This document shows positions 51,430 to 60,593 of a stretch of DNA of 64,000 bases, in pieces. The translations under genes and the position numbers were made by a program. The notes under the pieces were generated by a model. The model worked only from the letters and a program-made list of their open reading frames with translations. It ran no database searches and was not told where the DNA came from. Source of the stretch: Chryseobacterium sp. StRB126 (GTDB lineage Bacteria; Bacteroidota; Bacteroidia; Flavobacteriales; Weeksellaceae). Location: NCBI RefSeq assembly GCF_000829375.1, contig NZ_AP014624.1, positions 3,348,001 through 3,412,000 of the forward strand. The letters run 5' to 3'. Within the stretch, counting starts at the first letter, position 1; each line of letters starts with the position of its first letter.

Positions 51430-52041
51430 ATGGCAAAGATATTAAAAATTTATCCCGACAACCCACAGGAAAATCTTGTGAATGAAGTCATTAAAACATT
51501 AAATAATGGCGGATTGATTATCTATCCATCCGATACAATTTATGCCCTTGGCTGTAATATTTTTGATATAAAAGCCATGGAAAAGCTTGCTCAACTGAAA
51601 AAATTAAAGCTGGAAAAGTCAAAATTCTCAATAATTTGTAATGATCTGAGTCATCTTTCCGACTTTACACGACCTATTGACACTTCAGTTTTCAGATTCC
51701 TGAAAAGCCATCTTCCGGGACCGTTTACATTTATTCTTGAAGCGAACAAAAGCTTACCTTTAGCTTATAAAGGACATAAAACAATTGGTATCCGTGTACC
51801 GGATCATCCGATTCCTCAGCTCATTGTTGAAAAACTCGGACATCCTATCGCCTCAACTTCCATCAGAGATGATGATGAAATCATCGAGTATTCTACAGAT
51901 CCTGAGCTAATTGCTGAAAAGTATGATCATTTAGTAGACATCGTTATTGATTCCGGATATGGAGATAACGTAGCATCAACCATTGTAGATCTTACTTCCG
52001 GAGAACCTGAAGTGATCCGTCAGGGAAAAGGAATTATTTAA
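51430..52041 (+). CDS. L-threonylcarbamoyladenylate synthase (Sua5/YciO/YrdC family)
   Basis: 203 residues from the ATG at 51430 (MAKILKIYPDNPQ). The frame opens 15 bp earlier, but that start would overlap the -7 box. The YrdC fold is seen in GGLIIYPSDTIYALGCNIF, KSKFSIICNDLSHLSDF, LPGPFTFIL and the STSIRDDDEII segment. It makes the threonylcarbamoyl-AMP used for t6A37 in tRNA. The sequence is of the short YciO/YrdC-like type without the Sua5 C-terminal domain, so a YciO-like role is possible. It begins a run of five genes on the + strand. Confidence 0.85.
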   Translation: MAKILKIYPDNPQENLVNEVIKTLNNGGLIIYPSDTIYALGCNIFDIKAMEKLAQLKKLKLEKSKFSIICNDLSHLSDFTRPIDTSVFRFLKSHLPGPFTFILEANKSLPLAYKGHKTIGIRVPDHPIPQLIVEKLGHPIASTSIRDDDEIIEYSTDPELIAEKYDHLVDIVIDSGYGDNVASTIVDLTSGEPEVIRQGKGII

Positions 52042-52101
52042 TTCAAAATCTTTGATGTCTAAGACTCTGGTGTAGCATAACAGTTATGGTTGATCGATTT
52101 T

Positions 52102-52803
52102 ATGGGGCTTAATGGAAAATATTCTTTAGGAATTCTACTGACATTTGTGCTTCTAGGCATAGTGATGCTTTATGTTTTCCCTATTATCAGTATGATTACA
52201 GGTGCAAAGACTGTTACGGGAAATACTTTCTCAATCAGCAGAATTGCCCTATGGACTGTCTTACTCATCATGTTTCTCTACAGTCTTTTTATTGAAAAGG
52301 GTTCTTTTTTACTTAAAGCAGAAAAGAAGTATTCTATTGCATTCAACATAAAGGCTGTAATCGTTTTATACCTTGTCTGTGTCTTTGGAGGTACTGTTTT
52401 GAATGGAATAATTCAGTTTGCAATTCATAAAGAAGATAGCAGCAAAATTTTGCAATTCACCACCCTTTTTAAAAATGATTATTTTTTAATTATTTTTACA
52501 TGTTTTACAGCCGGCGCTGTAGAAGAGCTTCTGATGCGGGGCTATATACAACCCAGGATTGAGAAAATATACAACAGTCCATTGGCTGGGGTTTTAGTCT
52601 CTGCCGCCTTATTTGGAATTCTGCACAGCACTTACGGAACCATTGGTCAGGTCGTAGTACCTTTCTTTATTGGAGTCGTTTTTGCTATGTTTTATAAAAT
52701 ATACTCAAATATTAAAATTCTTATTGTCTGTCATTTTATGATTGACTTTGTCACGCTGATGGCAATGAATTTTATTGATTTTAAACATTTATCTGTATTT
52801 TAA
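52102..52803 (+). CDS. CPBP family intramembrane glutamic protease
   Basis: 233 residues from the ATG at 52102; a TTG at 52090 is in frame as alternative. Six to seven membrane helices. The CPBP (Rce1-like) motifs are E141-E142-x3-R146 (AVEELLMRGYIQPR), a histidine in FGILHSTYG and another in VCHFMIDF. Members process prenylated proteins or act in bacteriocin self-immunity; the substrate is unknown. The yaaA start is 4 bp after its stop, so they are cotranscribed. Confidence 0.85.
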   Translation: MGLNGKYSLGILLTFVLLGIVMLYVFPIISMITGAKTVTGNTFSISRIALWTVLLIMFLYSLFIEKGSFLLKAEKKYSIAFNIKAVIVLYLVCVFGGTVLNGIIQFAIHKEDSSKILQFTTLFKNDYFLIIFTCFTAGAVEELLMRGYIQPRIEKIYNSPLAGVLVSAALFGILHSTYGTIGQVVVPFFIGVVFAMFYKIYSNIKILIVCHFMIDFVTLMAMNFIDFKHLSVF

Positions 52804-52807
52804 CATT

Positions 52808-53566
52808 ATGAAAATTGTAACATCACCTGCCAAATTAATGAATGTAGAAAACTCAACGGACCTGTTGAAATCCACGACTCCTAAATTCATTGAAAACGCA
52901 GCTTTTATACAAACTTATTTAAAAGAAAAATCACCAAAGTATCTTTCCGAACTTATGGAAATATCGCCAAAGCTGGCTGATGAAAACTGGGAAAGAAATC
53001 AAAAATGGAAATCAAAACCTACAGCTAAAGAATCTGCACCTGCTATGTTTGCCTTTACAGGGGAAGTATACAGAGGATTAGATGCCAAAACACTTGACAA
53101 AACGGCTGTAGATTATCTTCAAAAAAACTACAGAATACTTTCCGGATTATATGGCCTTCTTAAACCATCTGATAAAGTGATGCTTTACAGGCTGGAAATG
53201 GGTCGTCACTTTGAGTTCGATCAGTACAAAAACTTATATGAATTCTGGAGAGAAAAGATTACTGAACAGCTGAACACTGAAATGAAAAAAGGAGAAATCC
53301 TGCTTCATCTGGCCAGCAATGAATATGGAAAGGTTATCGACAGAAAAAAATTAAATCATAAGGTGATTGATTTTGATTTTTATGAATTGAAAGAAGGTAA
53401 ACTGAAAACGATTGTAGTCTATACCAAGCATGCAAGAGGTCTCGTGGTAAGGTTCTGTGCAGAAACCAATGCTCAGACCTTGGAGGATGTAAAGGCTTTC
53501 AACTACGAAGGATACAGAATTGATGAAGAAAAATCTACCGATACAAAACTGGTTTTCACAAGATAA
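52808..53566 (+). CDS. yaaA: peroxide stress protein YaaA (DUF328)
   Basis: 252 residues from the ATG at 52808 (MKIVTSPAKLMNVENS, the family start). The family blocks FTGEVYRGLDAKTL, YRILSGLYGLLKPSDKVMLYRLEMG and NLYEFWREKIT are evident. YaaA lowers free iron and DNA damage under hydrogen peroxide in E. coli and binds DNA. Cytosolic. The prmC ATG follows its stop codon directly. Confidence 0.93.
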   Translation: MKIVTSPAKLMNVENSTDLLKSTTPKFIENAAFIQTYLKEKSPKYLSELMEISPKLADENWERNQKWKSKPTAKESAPAMFAFTGEVYRGLDAKTLDKTAVDYLQKNYRILSGLYGLLKPSDKVMLYRLEMGRHFEFDQYKNLYEFWREKITEQLNTEMKKGEILLHLASNEYGKVIDRKKLNHKVIDFDFYELKEGKLKTIVVYTKHARGLVVRFCAETNAQTLEDVKAFNYEGYRIDEEKSTDTKLVFTR

Positions 53567-54415
53567 ATGACAATATCAGCATTAAAAAAATACTTCAAAG
53601 CAGAACTTTCCGACCTTTATACTGAGTCGGAAAGTACTTTTTTAGCTTCAATATTTATTCAGAAAATAGTAGGCTTTGACTCGTTTGAGCAGAGAAGATT
53701 TTCAGAACAGGAACTTCTGATAGAGGATGAACAAAAGTTGTGTTCTCTGATTTCTGAATTAAAAACCGGAAGACCTTACCAACAGATTCTTGGGGAAACA
53801 GAGTTTTATGGAATGTCATTTTTTGTAGATGAACATGTCTTAATTCCGCGTCCTGAAACAGAAGAACTTTTGGAAATAGCAATCCGTGAGATTCAAAATT
53901 TAGAAAATAAAAATTCGGGATTAAAGATTCTTGATATTGGTACGGGAAGCGGTGTGATTCCTTTGGTTTTGAAAAAACATTTTCCGGAAGCAGAAGTCTC
54001 TTCTATAGATTTCTCTGAAAAGGCTCTGGAAACGGCAAAACGTAATGCAATTTATCATCATCTTGATGTTCAGTTTATTCATGCTGATTATCTGAATACG
54101 CAGCTAACCGAAGAATTTGATGTTATTATTTCTAATCCACCCTATATAGGTATTGAGGAAGAAACAGAGATTGAAGATTCTGTAAAGGGATTTGAACCTA
54201 CCATGGCACTATTCTCTCCTACTTCTGATGCTTTGATCTTTTACAAAAAAATTGCAGAGGATTCCAGAGAACACCTGAAAAACAATGGCCTTATATTTTT
54301 AGAAATCAATCAAAAGTTAGGTCCTGAAACTTTAGAATTGTATCAAAATTTCACCAACGCACATTTATTGAAAGACTTATCTGAAAATGACCGGTTTATT
54401 TATGGCAGAAAATAA
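53567..54415 (+). CDS. prmC: peptide chain release factor N5-glutamine methyltransferase
   Basis: 282 residues. An N-terminal helical domain leads to VLIPRPETEELLE, the SAM site LDIGTGSGVIPLVL (122-135) and the catalytic NPPY at 190-193 (IISNPPYIG). It methylates the Gln of the GGQ motif of release factors. Its ATG touches the yaaA stop codon (TAAATG), so the genes are translationally linked. Confidence 0.95.
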   Translation: MTISALKKYFKAELSDLYTESESTFLASIFIQKIVGFDSFEQRRFSEQELLIEDEQKLCSLISELKTGRPYQQILGETEFYGMSFFVDEHVLIPRPETEELLEIAIREIQNLENKNSGLKILDIGTGSGVIPLVLKKHFPEAEVSSIDFSEKALETAKRNAIYHHLDVQFIHADYLNTQLTEEFDVIISNPPYIGIEEETEIEDSVKGFEPTMALFSPTSDALIFYKKIAEDSREHLKNNGLIFLEINQKLGPETLELYQNFTNAHLLKDLSENDRFIYGRK

Positions 54416-54460
54416 GTAATTTTATCTCTCATAAAAACATAACCTTACATCTTAGAAACC

Positions 54461-54820
54461 ATGGTCATTAAACCACACAATGCTGGAAATATAAAAATTG
54501 CTGAAGTTTCTTCGGATCAAATCATCATTCAATCTGCAGAAGACGGACTGGATCTGATGGGAAATATCTATTATCAGGGGTTCGATAAAGTAATTGTTTA
54601 TGAAAAAAATATTACTCCTGATTTCTTTGATCTGAAAACCAAAATTGCAGGAGAAATTCTGCAAAAATTCTCTAATTACCGTATCGGATTGACGATTGTT
54701 GGAGATTTCAGCAAGTATGAAAGCAAAAGCATGAAGGATTTCATCTTGGAAAGTAATAAAACCGGACATGTTAATTTTGTAGAAACGTTGGATAAAGCTT
54801 TGGCTAATTTTTCAAACTAG
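54461..54820 (+). CDS. DUF4180 domain protein
   Basis: 119 residues covering the whole DUF4180 domain: NIKIAEVSSDQIIIQSAEDG, LDLMGNIYYQGFDKVIVYE, DFFDLKTKIAGEILQKFSNY and GDFSKYESKSMKDFI. The function is unknown. Cytosolic. It lies 45 bp after prmC and may be read through from it. Confidence 0.88.
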   Translation: MVIKPHNAGNIKIAEVSSDQIIIQSAEDGLDLMGNIYYQGFDKVIVYEKNITPDFFDLKTKIAGEILQKFSNYRIGLTIVGDFSKYESKSMKDFILESNKTGHVNFVETLDKALANFSN

Positions 54821-55384
54821 ACTATTTTTCAGTTCTTTAGATAAAAAAAGGAGAATTTTCCCAATATTTTCTCCAATTTATACACGTCAATATGGCTTTT
54901 TTTTAGATCTTTTAATAAAACATAAAGATTTACACATTAAAAATAATCTAAATAATTTATTAATTATATAAAATTTTAAACTAAAATATAATAATTAAAT
55001 TAATCATTGAGGATAAATTAAAATTTAGCCTCCTAAAAGCAAGCCTACAAGTATTTTATTCGTATATTTACAAAAAACACGAGGGAATATGAATCTTACT
55101 TATTTAAGGGCTTACACGGTCACTTAACTCAATTCATTTTTTCGGCTTTCCAGTTAAACAGAGCATGTTTCTCTATGAGACATCACTGTTATATCTGTTA
55201 TTGGCTTTTGAAATAAAAGGCCTCATTATGTCATTTTTTGAACATAACAATTCATTGTTTCAATGAACTGTTAGAGATACTTATTTCCTTTTTGGAACTA
55301 AGCCTCCTGAAGATTGTCCTAACTAAAAACATAACCACTAAAAAAAACATAAAATACCCAAATAAAAAATTATTTAAGAACATC
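54821..55384. other. long leader region of the secreted protein-lectin operon
   Basis: No larger gene is seen. Near 55060 TATATTTA resembles a -7 box with one mismatch. A 12-codon frame (MNLTYLRAYTVT) starts at 55089 after GAGGGAAT. At 55246-55272 AACA-A-TTCATTG-TTT-CAATGAA-C-TGTT forms an 11-pair hairpin with one mismatch about 110 bp before the gene start. These could be parts of a regulated leader; none is proven. Confidence 0.4.
55246..55272 (+). repeat. hairpin in the leader of the secreted-protein operon
   Basis: A 7-bp perfect inner stem (TTCATTG / CAATGAA), a 3-nt loop and a 4-bp outer stem (AACA / TGTT) beyond one mismatch. It is not followed by T residues, so it is not a standard terminator. 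Confidence 0.5.
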
Positions 55385-55957
55385 ATGATTAAAAAATTAT
55401 TTCTACCGATCGTTTTAGTAAGTTCATTTTCATTTGCACAGATTGGGATTAACACACCCACGCCAGACGGCAGTGCAGCCCTTGATATTTACAGTCAAGA
55501 TAAAGGAATGCTGATTCCAAGACTTACTACTGCAAAAAGAGATGCTATTTCCAAACCGGCCAACTCACTTCTTATTTATGATACTGATAAGAAGTGTTTA
55601 AGTCAGAATGTGGGAACGCCCACCAGTCCAGATTGGCTATGTATTAGCAATAATGCTGTAAAAATGTTTTACATGCCTAGTGTTTCTTTTGATACTTCTA
55701 CCACGGCAGCTGGCCGAACTAAAGATTTATATTCACTGTATAAAACTCAGTTCGGATCTCCAAAAGCAAAAAGTACCAGTGCCCCTGCATCCATTCCTTT
55801 TTTCCCTTCCAGCAAAGATCTTTACTATTATGTAACTGATGCTGATCCTAATGTATTCAGTAATATTACTATTTCTGATGATGGTGTAATGAAGTATGAT
55901 GTAAAAGCAGCTGCTACAGACTGTTCTTTTATCAATATTGTTTTTGTTGTCAAATAA
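55385..55957 (+). CDS. exported hypothetical protein (GINTxxPxGSAALDI type)
   Basis: 190 residues from the ATG at 55385, which starts the signal peptide MIKKLFLPIVLVSSFSFAQ; the frame is open 147 bp upstream, but that stretch is leader DNA. The mature part begins with IGINTPTPDGSAALDIYSQDKGMLIPRLTTAKRDA, a module frequent in Flavobacteriia surface proteins, and includes LLIYDTDKKCLSQN and WLCISN. Function unknown, probably outer surface. The lectin gene follows 7 bp later. Confidence 0.75.
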   Translation: MIKKLFLPIVLVSSFSFAQIGINTPTPDGSAALDIYSQDKGMLIPRLTTAKRDAISKPANSLLIYDTDKKCLSQNVGTPTSPDWLCISNNAVKMFYMPSVSFDTSTTAAGRTKDLYSLYKTQFGSPKAKSTSAPASIPFFPSSKDLYYYVTDADPNVFSNITISDDGVMKYDVKAAATDCSFINIVFVVK

Positions 55958-55964
55958 TTGAGCT

Positions 55965-57506
55965 ATGATAAAAAGTACCTCAATTGTACACTATAAAAGG
56001 TTTTTACTTATCTTTTTCTTACTCATTTTCGTCCAAAATATTCAGGCGCAAAATGAACAGGGAACCGGATATCCATATTTTGTCAACTTTACACAGGGGT
56101 TACAGCCTCAGGAAGCTTATAAAGTAGCAACAAGTGGTGTCCAGAATGACGCAACCTTTACAACAGACGGATTACGACTGACCCGCAGCGTAAATAACAT
56201 TTCAGGAGGAGTGATCCTGGCTGATAAGATTTTCAAAAGTGATCAGGGAATTAAATTTGAATTTGAATTTGCCATTTATGGTGGAAATACTAACGGAGGA
56301 GATGGTATTTCTATATTCCTGGTAGACGGATCTATTCCTAAAGATCAGCTTAATCTCGGATATTTTGGAGGAGGATTAGGATATAGTTTTGTACGAGGGC
56401 GAGAGTCCACGGAAGGACTGAGAGGAGCTTATCTTGGAATAGGACTGGATGAATTTGGAAATTTTAAAACAAGCTTTAACCAGAGTGAAAGAGTCAGAAA
56501 TGGAATATTTGGAGTAACACTAGCCAATGCGCGAAGCAATGTTTCTTTAAGAGGTAAGCGTGGAAACCAATATCTATCGTCGGCTGAACCTGCAGGATAT
56601 AATGGTTACCCATTGCTTTATAGTATAGCCACCAATGCTTCCCCTTCCAGTAACAATAGATCTGCTTATCTGGACACCAACACCGGAAAATATATTGGCA
56701 CTAAAAACACGACTCTTCAGCAATTCAGTATTGAAAGCGGAGGAACTACAATTCCTCAAAATGAAAATGATATAAGATTCCGTAAAGCATATGTCGTTTT
56801 GGTTCCCAATCCTGCCGGCGGTTACAATATAACCCTGGAAATACAACACGGAAACGTGAAAGAGAAAGTGATTGATAATTATTACTACCCAACTTCTCTG
56901 AAATATACTGAAACTACTATATCCAATACTACGGTAAGAACTCTGGATACTTCAGCTCCTTCTACTTTCAGAATTGGGTTTGCTGCTTCTACAGGAGCTG
57001 CCAAAAATATCCATTTACTGAAAAACTTAGGCGTTACAAGACCTTACGCTGCCGAAGTAACGGATGACCTGTTTGCAGGTTGCCCGGGAATTAAGTCAAC
57101 CTATTATCCTTTGCTTAATGATGCGGCTTATTCTTCAGCAGGTGGCCAAAATCCGCCAACACTTTCATATAATAACCTTGATTTTAATTCATTCCGATTT
57201 TTAGATAACAATGGAGCTGTGATTCCGAATATAACAGGGGGTGTTTATACCAACAGCCAGGGAACATGGATTTATTCATCCACTACCGGAGCGCTTTCTT
57301 TTAGGCCTGCGAGTGGATTTACCGGAGTTGCCCAGGTTCAATATGATATTAAAGGAGGTGGAAGCAATGGTACTGAAGCTCCTTATAATAAGGAAGAATA
57401 CAGGTCATTGCCGGCACTGGTACAGGTTAATATTTCAAGTACAAATAACTGTAGCAAAGCCTGCGTTATTTCCAACAGAAATGTAACTCAGACCATAACA
57501 AAATAA
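55965..57506 (+). CDS. exported L-type lectin-domain protein
   Basis: 513 residues with signal peptide ending FVQNIQAQ. Residues 30-340 look like a bacterial L-type lectin (legume-lectin jelly roll): FEFEFAIYGGNTNGGDGISIFLVDGS, FGGGLGYSFVRGRESTEGLRGAYLGIGLDEFGNF. The C-terminal 150 residues form an Ig/cadherin-like beta domain (YNNLDFNSFRFLDNNGAVIP, TGALSFRPASGFTGVAQVQY). No T9SS sorting domain is visible at the end. It likely binds glycans at the cell surface and is cotranscribed with the preceding exported protein. Confidence 0.82.
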   Translation: MIKSTSIVHYKRFLLIFFLLIFVQNIQAQNEQGTGYPYFVNFTQGLQPQEAYKVATSGVQNDATFTTDGLRLTRSVNNISGGVILADKIFKSDQGIKFEFEFAIYGGNTNGGDGISIFLVDGSIPKDQLNLGYFGGGLGYSFVRGRESTEGLRGAYLGIGLDEFGNFKTSFNQSERVRNGIFGVTLANARSNVSLRGKRGNQYLSSAEPAGYNGYPLLYSIATNASPSSNNRSAYLDTNTGKYIGTKNTTLQQFSIESGGTTIPQNENDIRFRKAYVVLVPNPAGGYNITLEIQHGNVKEKVIDNYYYPTSLKYTETTISNTTVRTLDTSAPSTFRIGFAASTGAAKNIHLLKNLGVTRPYAAEVTDDLFAGCPGIKSTYYPLLNDAAYSSAGGQNPPTLSYNNLDFNSFRFLDNNGAVIPNITGGVYTNSQGTWIYSSTTGALSFRPASGFTGVAQVQYDIKGGGSNGTEAPYNKEEYRSLPALVQVNISSTNNCSKACVISNRNVTQTITK

Positions 57507-57512
57507 TTTGAT

Positions 57513-57540
57513 AAAACCAGCTTTTAAAAGCTGGTTTTTT
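57513..57540. terminator. bidirectional terminator
   Basis: A perfect 26-bp palindrome (13-bp arms, AAAACCAGCTTTT and complement) followed by T on both strands, between convergent genes. Confidence 0.85.
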
Positions 57541-57557
57541 TATTAACGAAATGAAAA

Positions 57558-58529
57558 TCAATTCCTATTGCTTTTCATAAAATACTGAACAGCATCTTCG
57601 ATCGCTCTATCAATAGGCTGGTATTGAATCCCGAGTTCCTCCACTGATTTCTGATGAGAATAATAATTTCGGATCTGAAGTGCTTTCATATTAGAAGAAC
57701 AGAGATTGGTTTTAATCTTTACTTTTCTCAGGATATCTCCTACCCAACCTAAAATATTCAGCAACATATTAGGAATGGGAATCATTGTAGGGTTTTGGTG
57801 GGTTATCCTATTGATCTGGCTGAAAAACTCTCTGTAACTTAAATTTTGATGGGCTAATAAGTATTTTTCTCCATTTTTCCCATTATCTATTGCACTCATG
57901 ATTCCATTGGCGGCATCTTCTGCATGAACAAAATTCTTTCCTCCTTTAGGGTAAAAGATCAGCTTCTTTTTCCAGGCCCAGAAGATCAGTTTCCCGGAAC
58001 TGGGTTTTGTGTCATAAGCTCCAATCATGAAGGTAGGATTCAGAATGATGATTTCCGTATTCTTATGGTTCTCTAAAAGATAATTTTCAGCCTCCAACTT
58101 GCTCTGTGCGTAAAAAGAGTCTGTAAAAGGATATTTTTGAAGCTCTTTTTCATTTCCCGGTTGTTTTTCACTTCCATATCCAATGGTATTGGCTGAACTT
58201 ATAAACAGAAACTTTCTTATTCCACAGGCTTCTGCTTGGGAAAACAAGTTTACAGTGATATCATAGTTTATTTTTTTATAGTCTTCATAACGAATCAGGT
58301 TCTGGCTCGTTTCTGCAGCTATATGAATAATACATTCAATATTTGTAAGGTATGATGAAAGATCAGAAGATAGACTCCCTTCAATCAGCTTCAGGTTTTC
58401 ATTTTCTTCGCCCAGATACTTGCTTTTCTGGCGCACCAGAGCAATAACAGAATAACCATTTTGTAATAATTTAATGATAATATTGGTTCCCAGAAGCCCG
58501 GTAGCTCCGGTTACAAAAACTTTTTTCAT
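57558..58529 (-). CDS. NAD-dependent epimerase/dehydratase (extended SDR)
   Basis: 323 residues. NAD(P) site VTGATGLLGTNIIIKLL at the start, FISSANTIGYG, and the catalytic YAQSKLEAENYLL (Y-x3-K). It resembles dihydroflavonol-4-reductase-like proteins of the extended SDR group; the substrate is unknown. Its start overlaps the stop of the preceding SDR gene by 4 bp (ATGA), so the two are translationally coupled and probably act in one pathway. Confidence 0.87.
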   Translation of the reverse strand: MKKVFVTGATGLLGTNIIIKLLQNGYSVIALVRQKSKYLGEENENLKLIEGSLSSDLSSYLTNIECIIHIAAETSQNLIRYEDYKKINYDITVNLFSQAEACGIRKFLFISSANTIGYGSEKQPGNEKELQKYPFTDSFYAQSKLEAENYLLENHKNTEIIILNPTFMIGAYDTKPSSGKLIFWAWKKKLIFYPKGGKNFVHAEDAANGIMSAIDNGKNGEKYLLAHQNLSYREFFSQINRITHQNPTMIPIPNMLLNILGWVGDILRKVKIKTNLCSSNMKALQIRNYYSHQKSVEELGIQYQPIDRAIEDAVQYFMKSNRN

Positions 58530-59311
58530 GCTTTGATCTCTCTTTTTATAGCTTGGGTCATCAGGGGAAGTTTAATCCATATCGGAAGAATTTTCATCAC
58601 CAGCCAGCTTATTGGATTGACCATAATTACGGAATCTTTTTTAAATAACTGCTGAATACAACGAGCTGCTACTTTATCCGGATTTAAAAGCGTCAGCCTG
58701 CCCCAAAAGCCTTGTTCTTCGATTCTTTTACAAACATCAGCATTGGTTTTCATCGCTCCGGGGTTCACAACACTTACAAAAACATTGGTATCCTTTAATT
58801 CTTCATAAAGCCCTCTTGAAAAGGAATGAATAAAACTTTTGGAAGCGGGGTATACCGTCTTAAATCCTATTGGAGAAAATGCTGCCATACTTGAAACGTT
58901 TAAAATATAAGCCTTAGGTTGCTTTAAAAGATTAGGAAGTAATTGATGAGTGATAAGCGATGTGGCGGTGACATTAACCTGCAAAATCGCGTTGATATAG
59001 TCCGAAGTGGCCTCCGTAAACTTTTTCGTTCCTCCAAGACCTGCATTATTGATTAAAATATAAATATTAAAAGACGAGTTAAGCCATTCTGTAAGCTTCA
59101 TCACATTTTCATTAACAGAAAGGTCTACTTCATAGCAATGGACCTTTATATGATACTTTTCCTCAAGCTCCCGGGAAAGTTCTTTTAAACTCTGATCGGG
59201 AAGGCTTACCAGAATAAGATTGATGTTTTTCTCTGCAAGGTTTTCAGCAAAAGCTTTTCCCAGCCCTTGGCTCGCTCCTGTAACCACAGCATATGATTCT
59301 TTGGTATCCAT
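58526..59311 (-). CDS. short-chain dehydrogenase/reductase (classical SDR)
   Basis: 261 residues. Cofactor motif VTGASQGLGKAFAENLAEK, NNAG (ILINNAGLGG), catalytic serine in LNVSSMAAF and YPASKSF (Y-x3-K). The C-terminus ends in a hydrophobic and basic segment (WIKLPLMTQAIKREIKA), as in membrane-associated lipid- or steroid-type SDRs. Substrate unknown. It is the first gene of the SDR pair. Confidence 0.9.
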   Translation of the reverse strand: MDTKESYAVVTGASQGLGKAFAENLAEKNINLILVSLPDQSLKELSRELEEKYHIKVHCYEVDLSVNENVMKLTEWLNSSFNIYILINNAGLGGTKKFTEATSDYINAILQVNVTATSLITHQLLPNLLKQPKAYILNVSSMAAFSPIGFKTVYPASKSFIHSFSRGLYEELKDTNVFVSVVNPGAMKTNADVCKRIEEQGFWGRLTLLNPDKVAARCIQQLFKKDSVIMVNPISWLVMKILPIWIKLPLMTQAIKREIKA

Positions 59312-59330
59312 AAGATTAAATTTTACAGTA

Positions 59331-59338
59331 CAAAGCTA
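59331..59338 (-). promoter_or_regulatory. candidate -7 box TAGCTTTG of the SDR pair
   Basis: Minus-strand exact TAnnTTTG match 20 bp before the first SDR start; no good -33 box. Confidence 0.45.
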
Positions 59339-59471
59339 TCGTGGAAATGTCCTTCGAATGTTCCGGGTTATCTGAACGAACCTATTTTCAATTAAAAAAC
59401 AAAAACAATCCAACAAATTGATATACAATTAATTAAATACGATTAATAAGTAAAAGTTTATAAACCGGAAC

Positions 59472-60560
59472 TTATTTTTTAAACTCGGAAGGGGTTTGCC
59501 CGGTCACTTTTTTGAAAGTAGTATTAAAAGAAGTCTTGGAATTGAACCCTGATTCGTAGGCTATTCCCAGAATGGATAATTTACTCTCGGAATCTTTAAG
59601 AAGCTGTTGAGCATGTTCAACTCTGAACTCATTCACGTATTGGAAAAAATTCTTTTGACAGCCGGTATTGATCACATAGGATAAATGATGAGTAGAAACA
59701 GATACCATTTCAGCCAACTTAATAAGGTTCAGTTCACTGTCCAAATAAGGTTTCTGTGTTTCCATAATATTTTCAAGCTGTGTTTTGATTCTTTCCAGCT
59801 CTTCATTAGGCATCAGCTTTCTTTTTACGTCTACAGAATCAGAATCATCCTGAATAGAGATTAATTCTTCACGCTGTTTTTCTTCCAATGGATAAATTTC
59901 TTTCTGTTTCAAAGAATAATAGCCCACGCAGTAAATAACAAACAGAAATACAGCATTAATAAAGAAGTTTAATGATTTGGGGTCATAAAACAGATTGTAC
60001 ACTACATAGATAATATTCACAGCTAGAATCACAAGAATAATGTATTCTAGCCAGTTTAGATTGATTCCTTCGGTATTGGAAGAAAACTGCTGAATCTTTC
60101 GCTGATGTTTTCTGATGGTGATATAAGAAAGTAAGGTATAAAACAAGGCCTGAAACAAGATAAGAATGATGCTTAAAGACTCAAAAGGATTGGTATAACC
60201 TAATCTAATCAATACCAGACATATCACGAATATTACGGGCAACAACAGAAACTTTACATCTGTTATTTTAAATCTGAAAGAAGGATGGGTATAAAATAAT
60301 ACGCTGAAATAAAAAAAGATGGGAGTAAGATACTGTACGATCCGAACCGGAAATAAGGAGTGAAACTCAATGGGCGAACCGGTGATCAGAAAAAGAATCT
60401 CATCTAACCAGAATGTGGACCAGAGAAAGAGAAAGATTCCAAACCAGAAATTGGCTTTCCTGTTACCCATTAAAGGATTGGCAATGTTGAGTAGAGAAAG
60501 CAAAACCAATGAACCATAGATAAGTATCACGATGAAACTGTTTAATTCTGATGTGTTCAC
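59472..60560 (-). CDS. membrane-bound AraC family regulator
   Basis: 362 residues. The first about 230 hold six or seven membrane helices (ILIYGSLVLLSLLNIANPL through FFINAVFLFVIYCVGYYSL); the C-terminal 105 are an AraC DNA-binding domain (LIKLAEMVSVSTHHLSYVIN and SILGIAYESGFNSKTSFNTTF, ending VTGQTPSEFKK). This plan, a membrane sensor fused to AraC, is common in Bacteroidota. It would act from the membrane. It lies 160 bp before the SDR pair on the same strand and may control it. It follows the rhomboid gene by 33 bp. Confidence 0.9.
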   Translation of the reverse strand: MNTSELNSFIVILIYGSLVLLSLLNIANPLMGNRKANFWFGIFLFLWSTFWLDEILFLITGSPIEFHSLFPVRIVQYLTPIFFYFSVLFYTHPSFRFKITDVKFLLLPVIFVICLVLIRLGYTNPFESLSIILILFQALFYTLLSYITIRKHQRKIQQFSSNTEGINLNWLEYIILVILAVNIIYVVYNLFYDPKSLNFFINAVFLFVIYCVGYYSLKQKEIYPLEEKQREELISIQDDSDSVDVKRKLMPNEELERIKTQLENIMETQKPYLDSELNLIKLAEMVSVSTHHLSYVINTGCQKNFFQYVNEFRVEHAQQLLKDSESKLSILGIAYESGFNSKTSFNTTFKKVTGQTPSEFKK

Positions 60561-60593
60561 TGGTTTTGATATTTTAGATTAAAAATAGTCTTT

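Noticed and set aside
55238..55384. 49-codon extension of the exported protein before 55385
   Set aside because: It would bury the signal peptide inside the protein and covers a hairpin in the leader.
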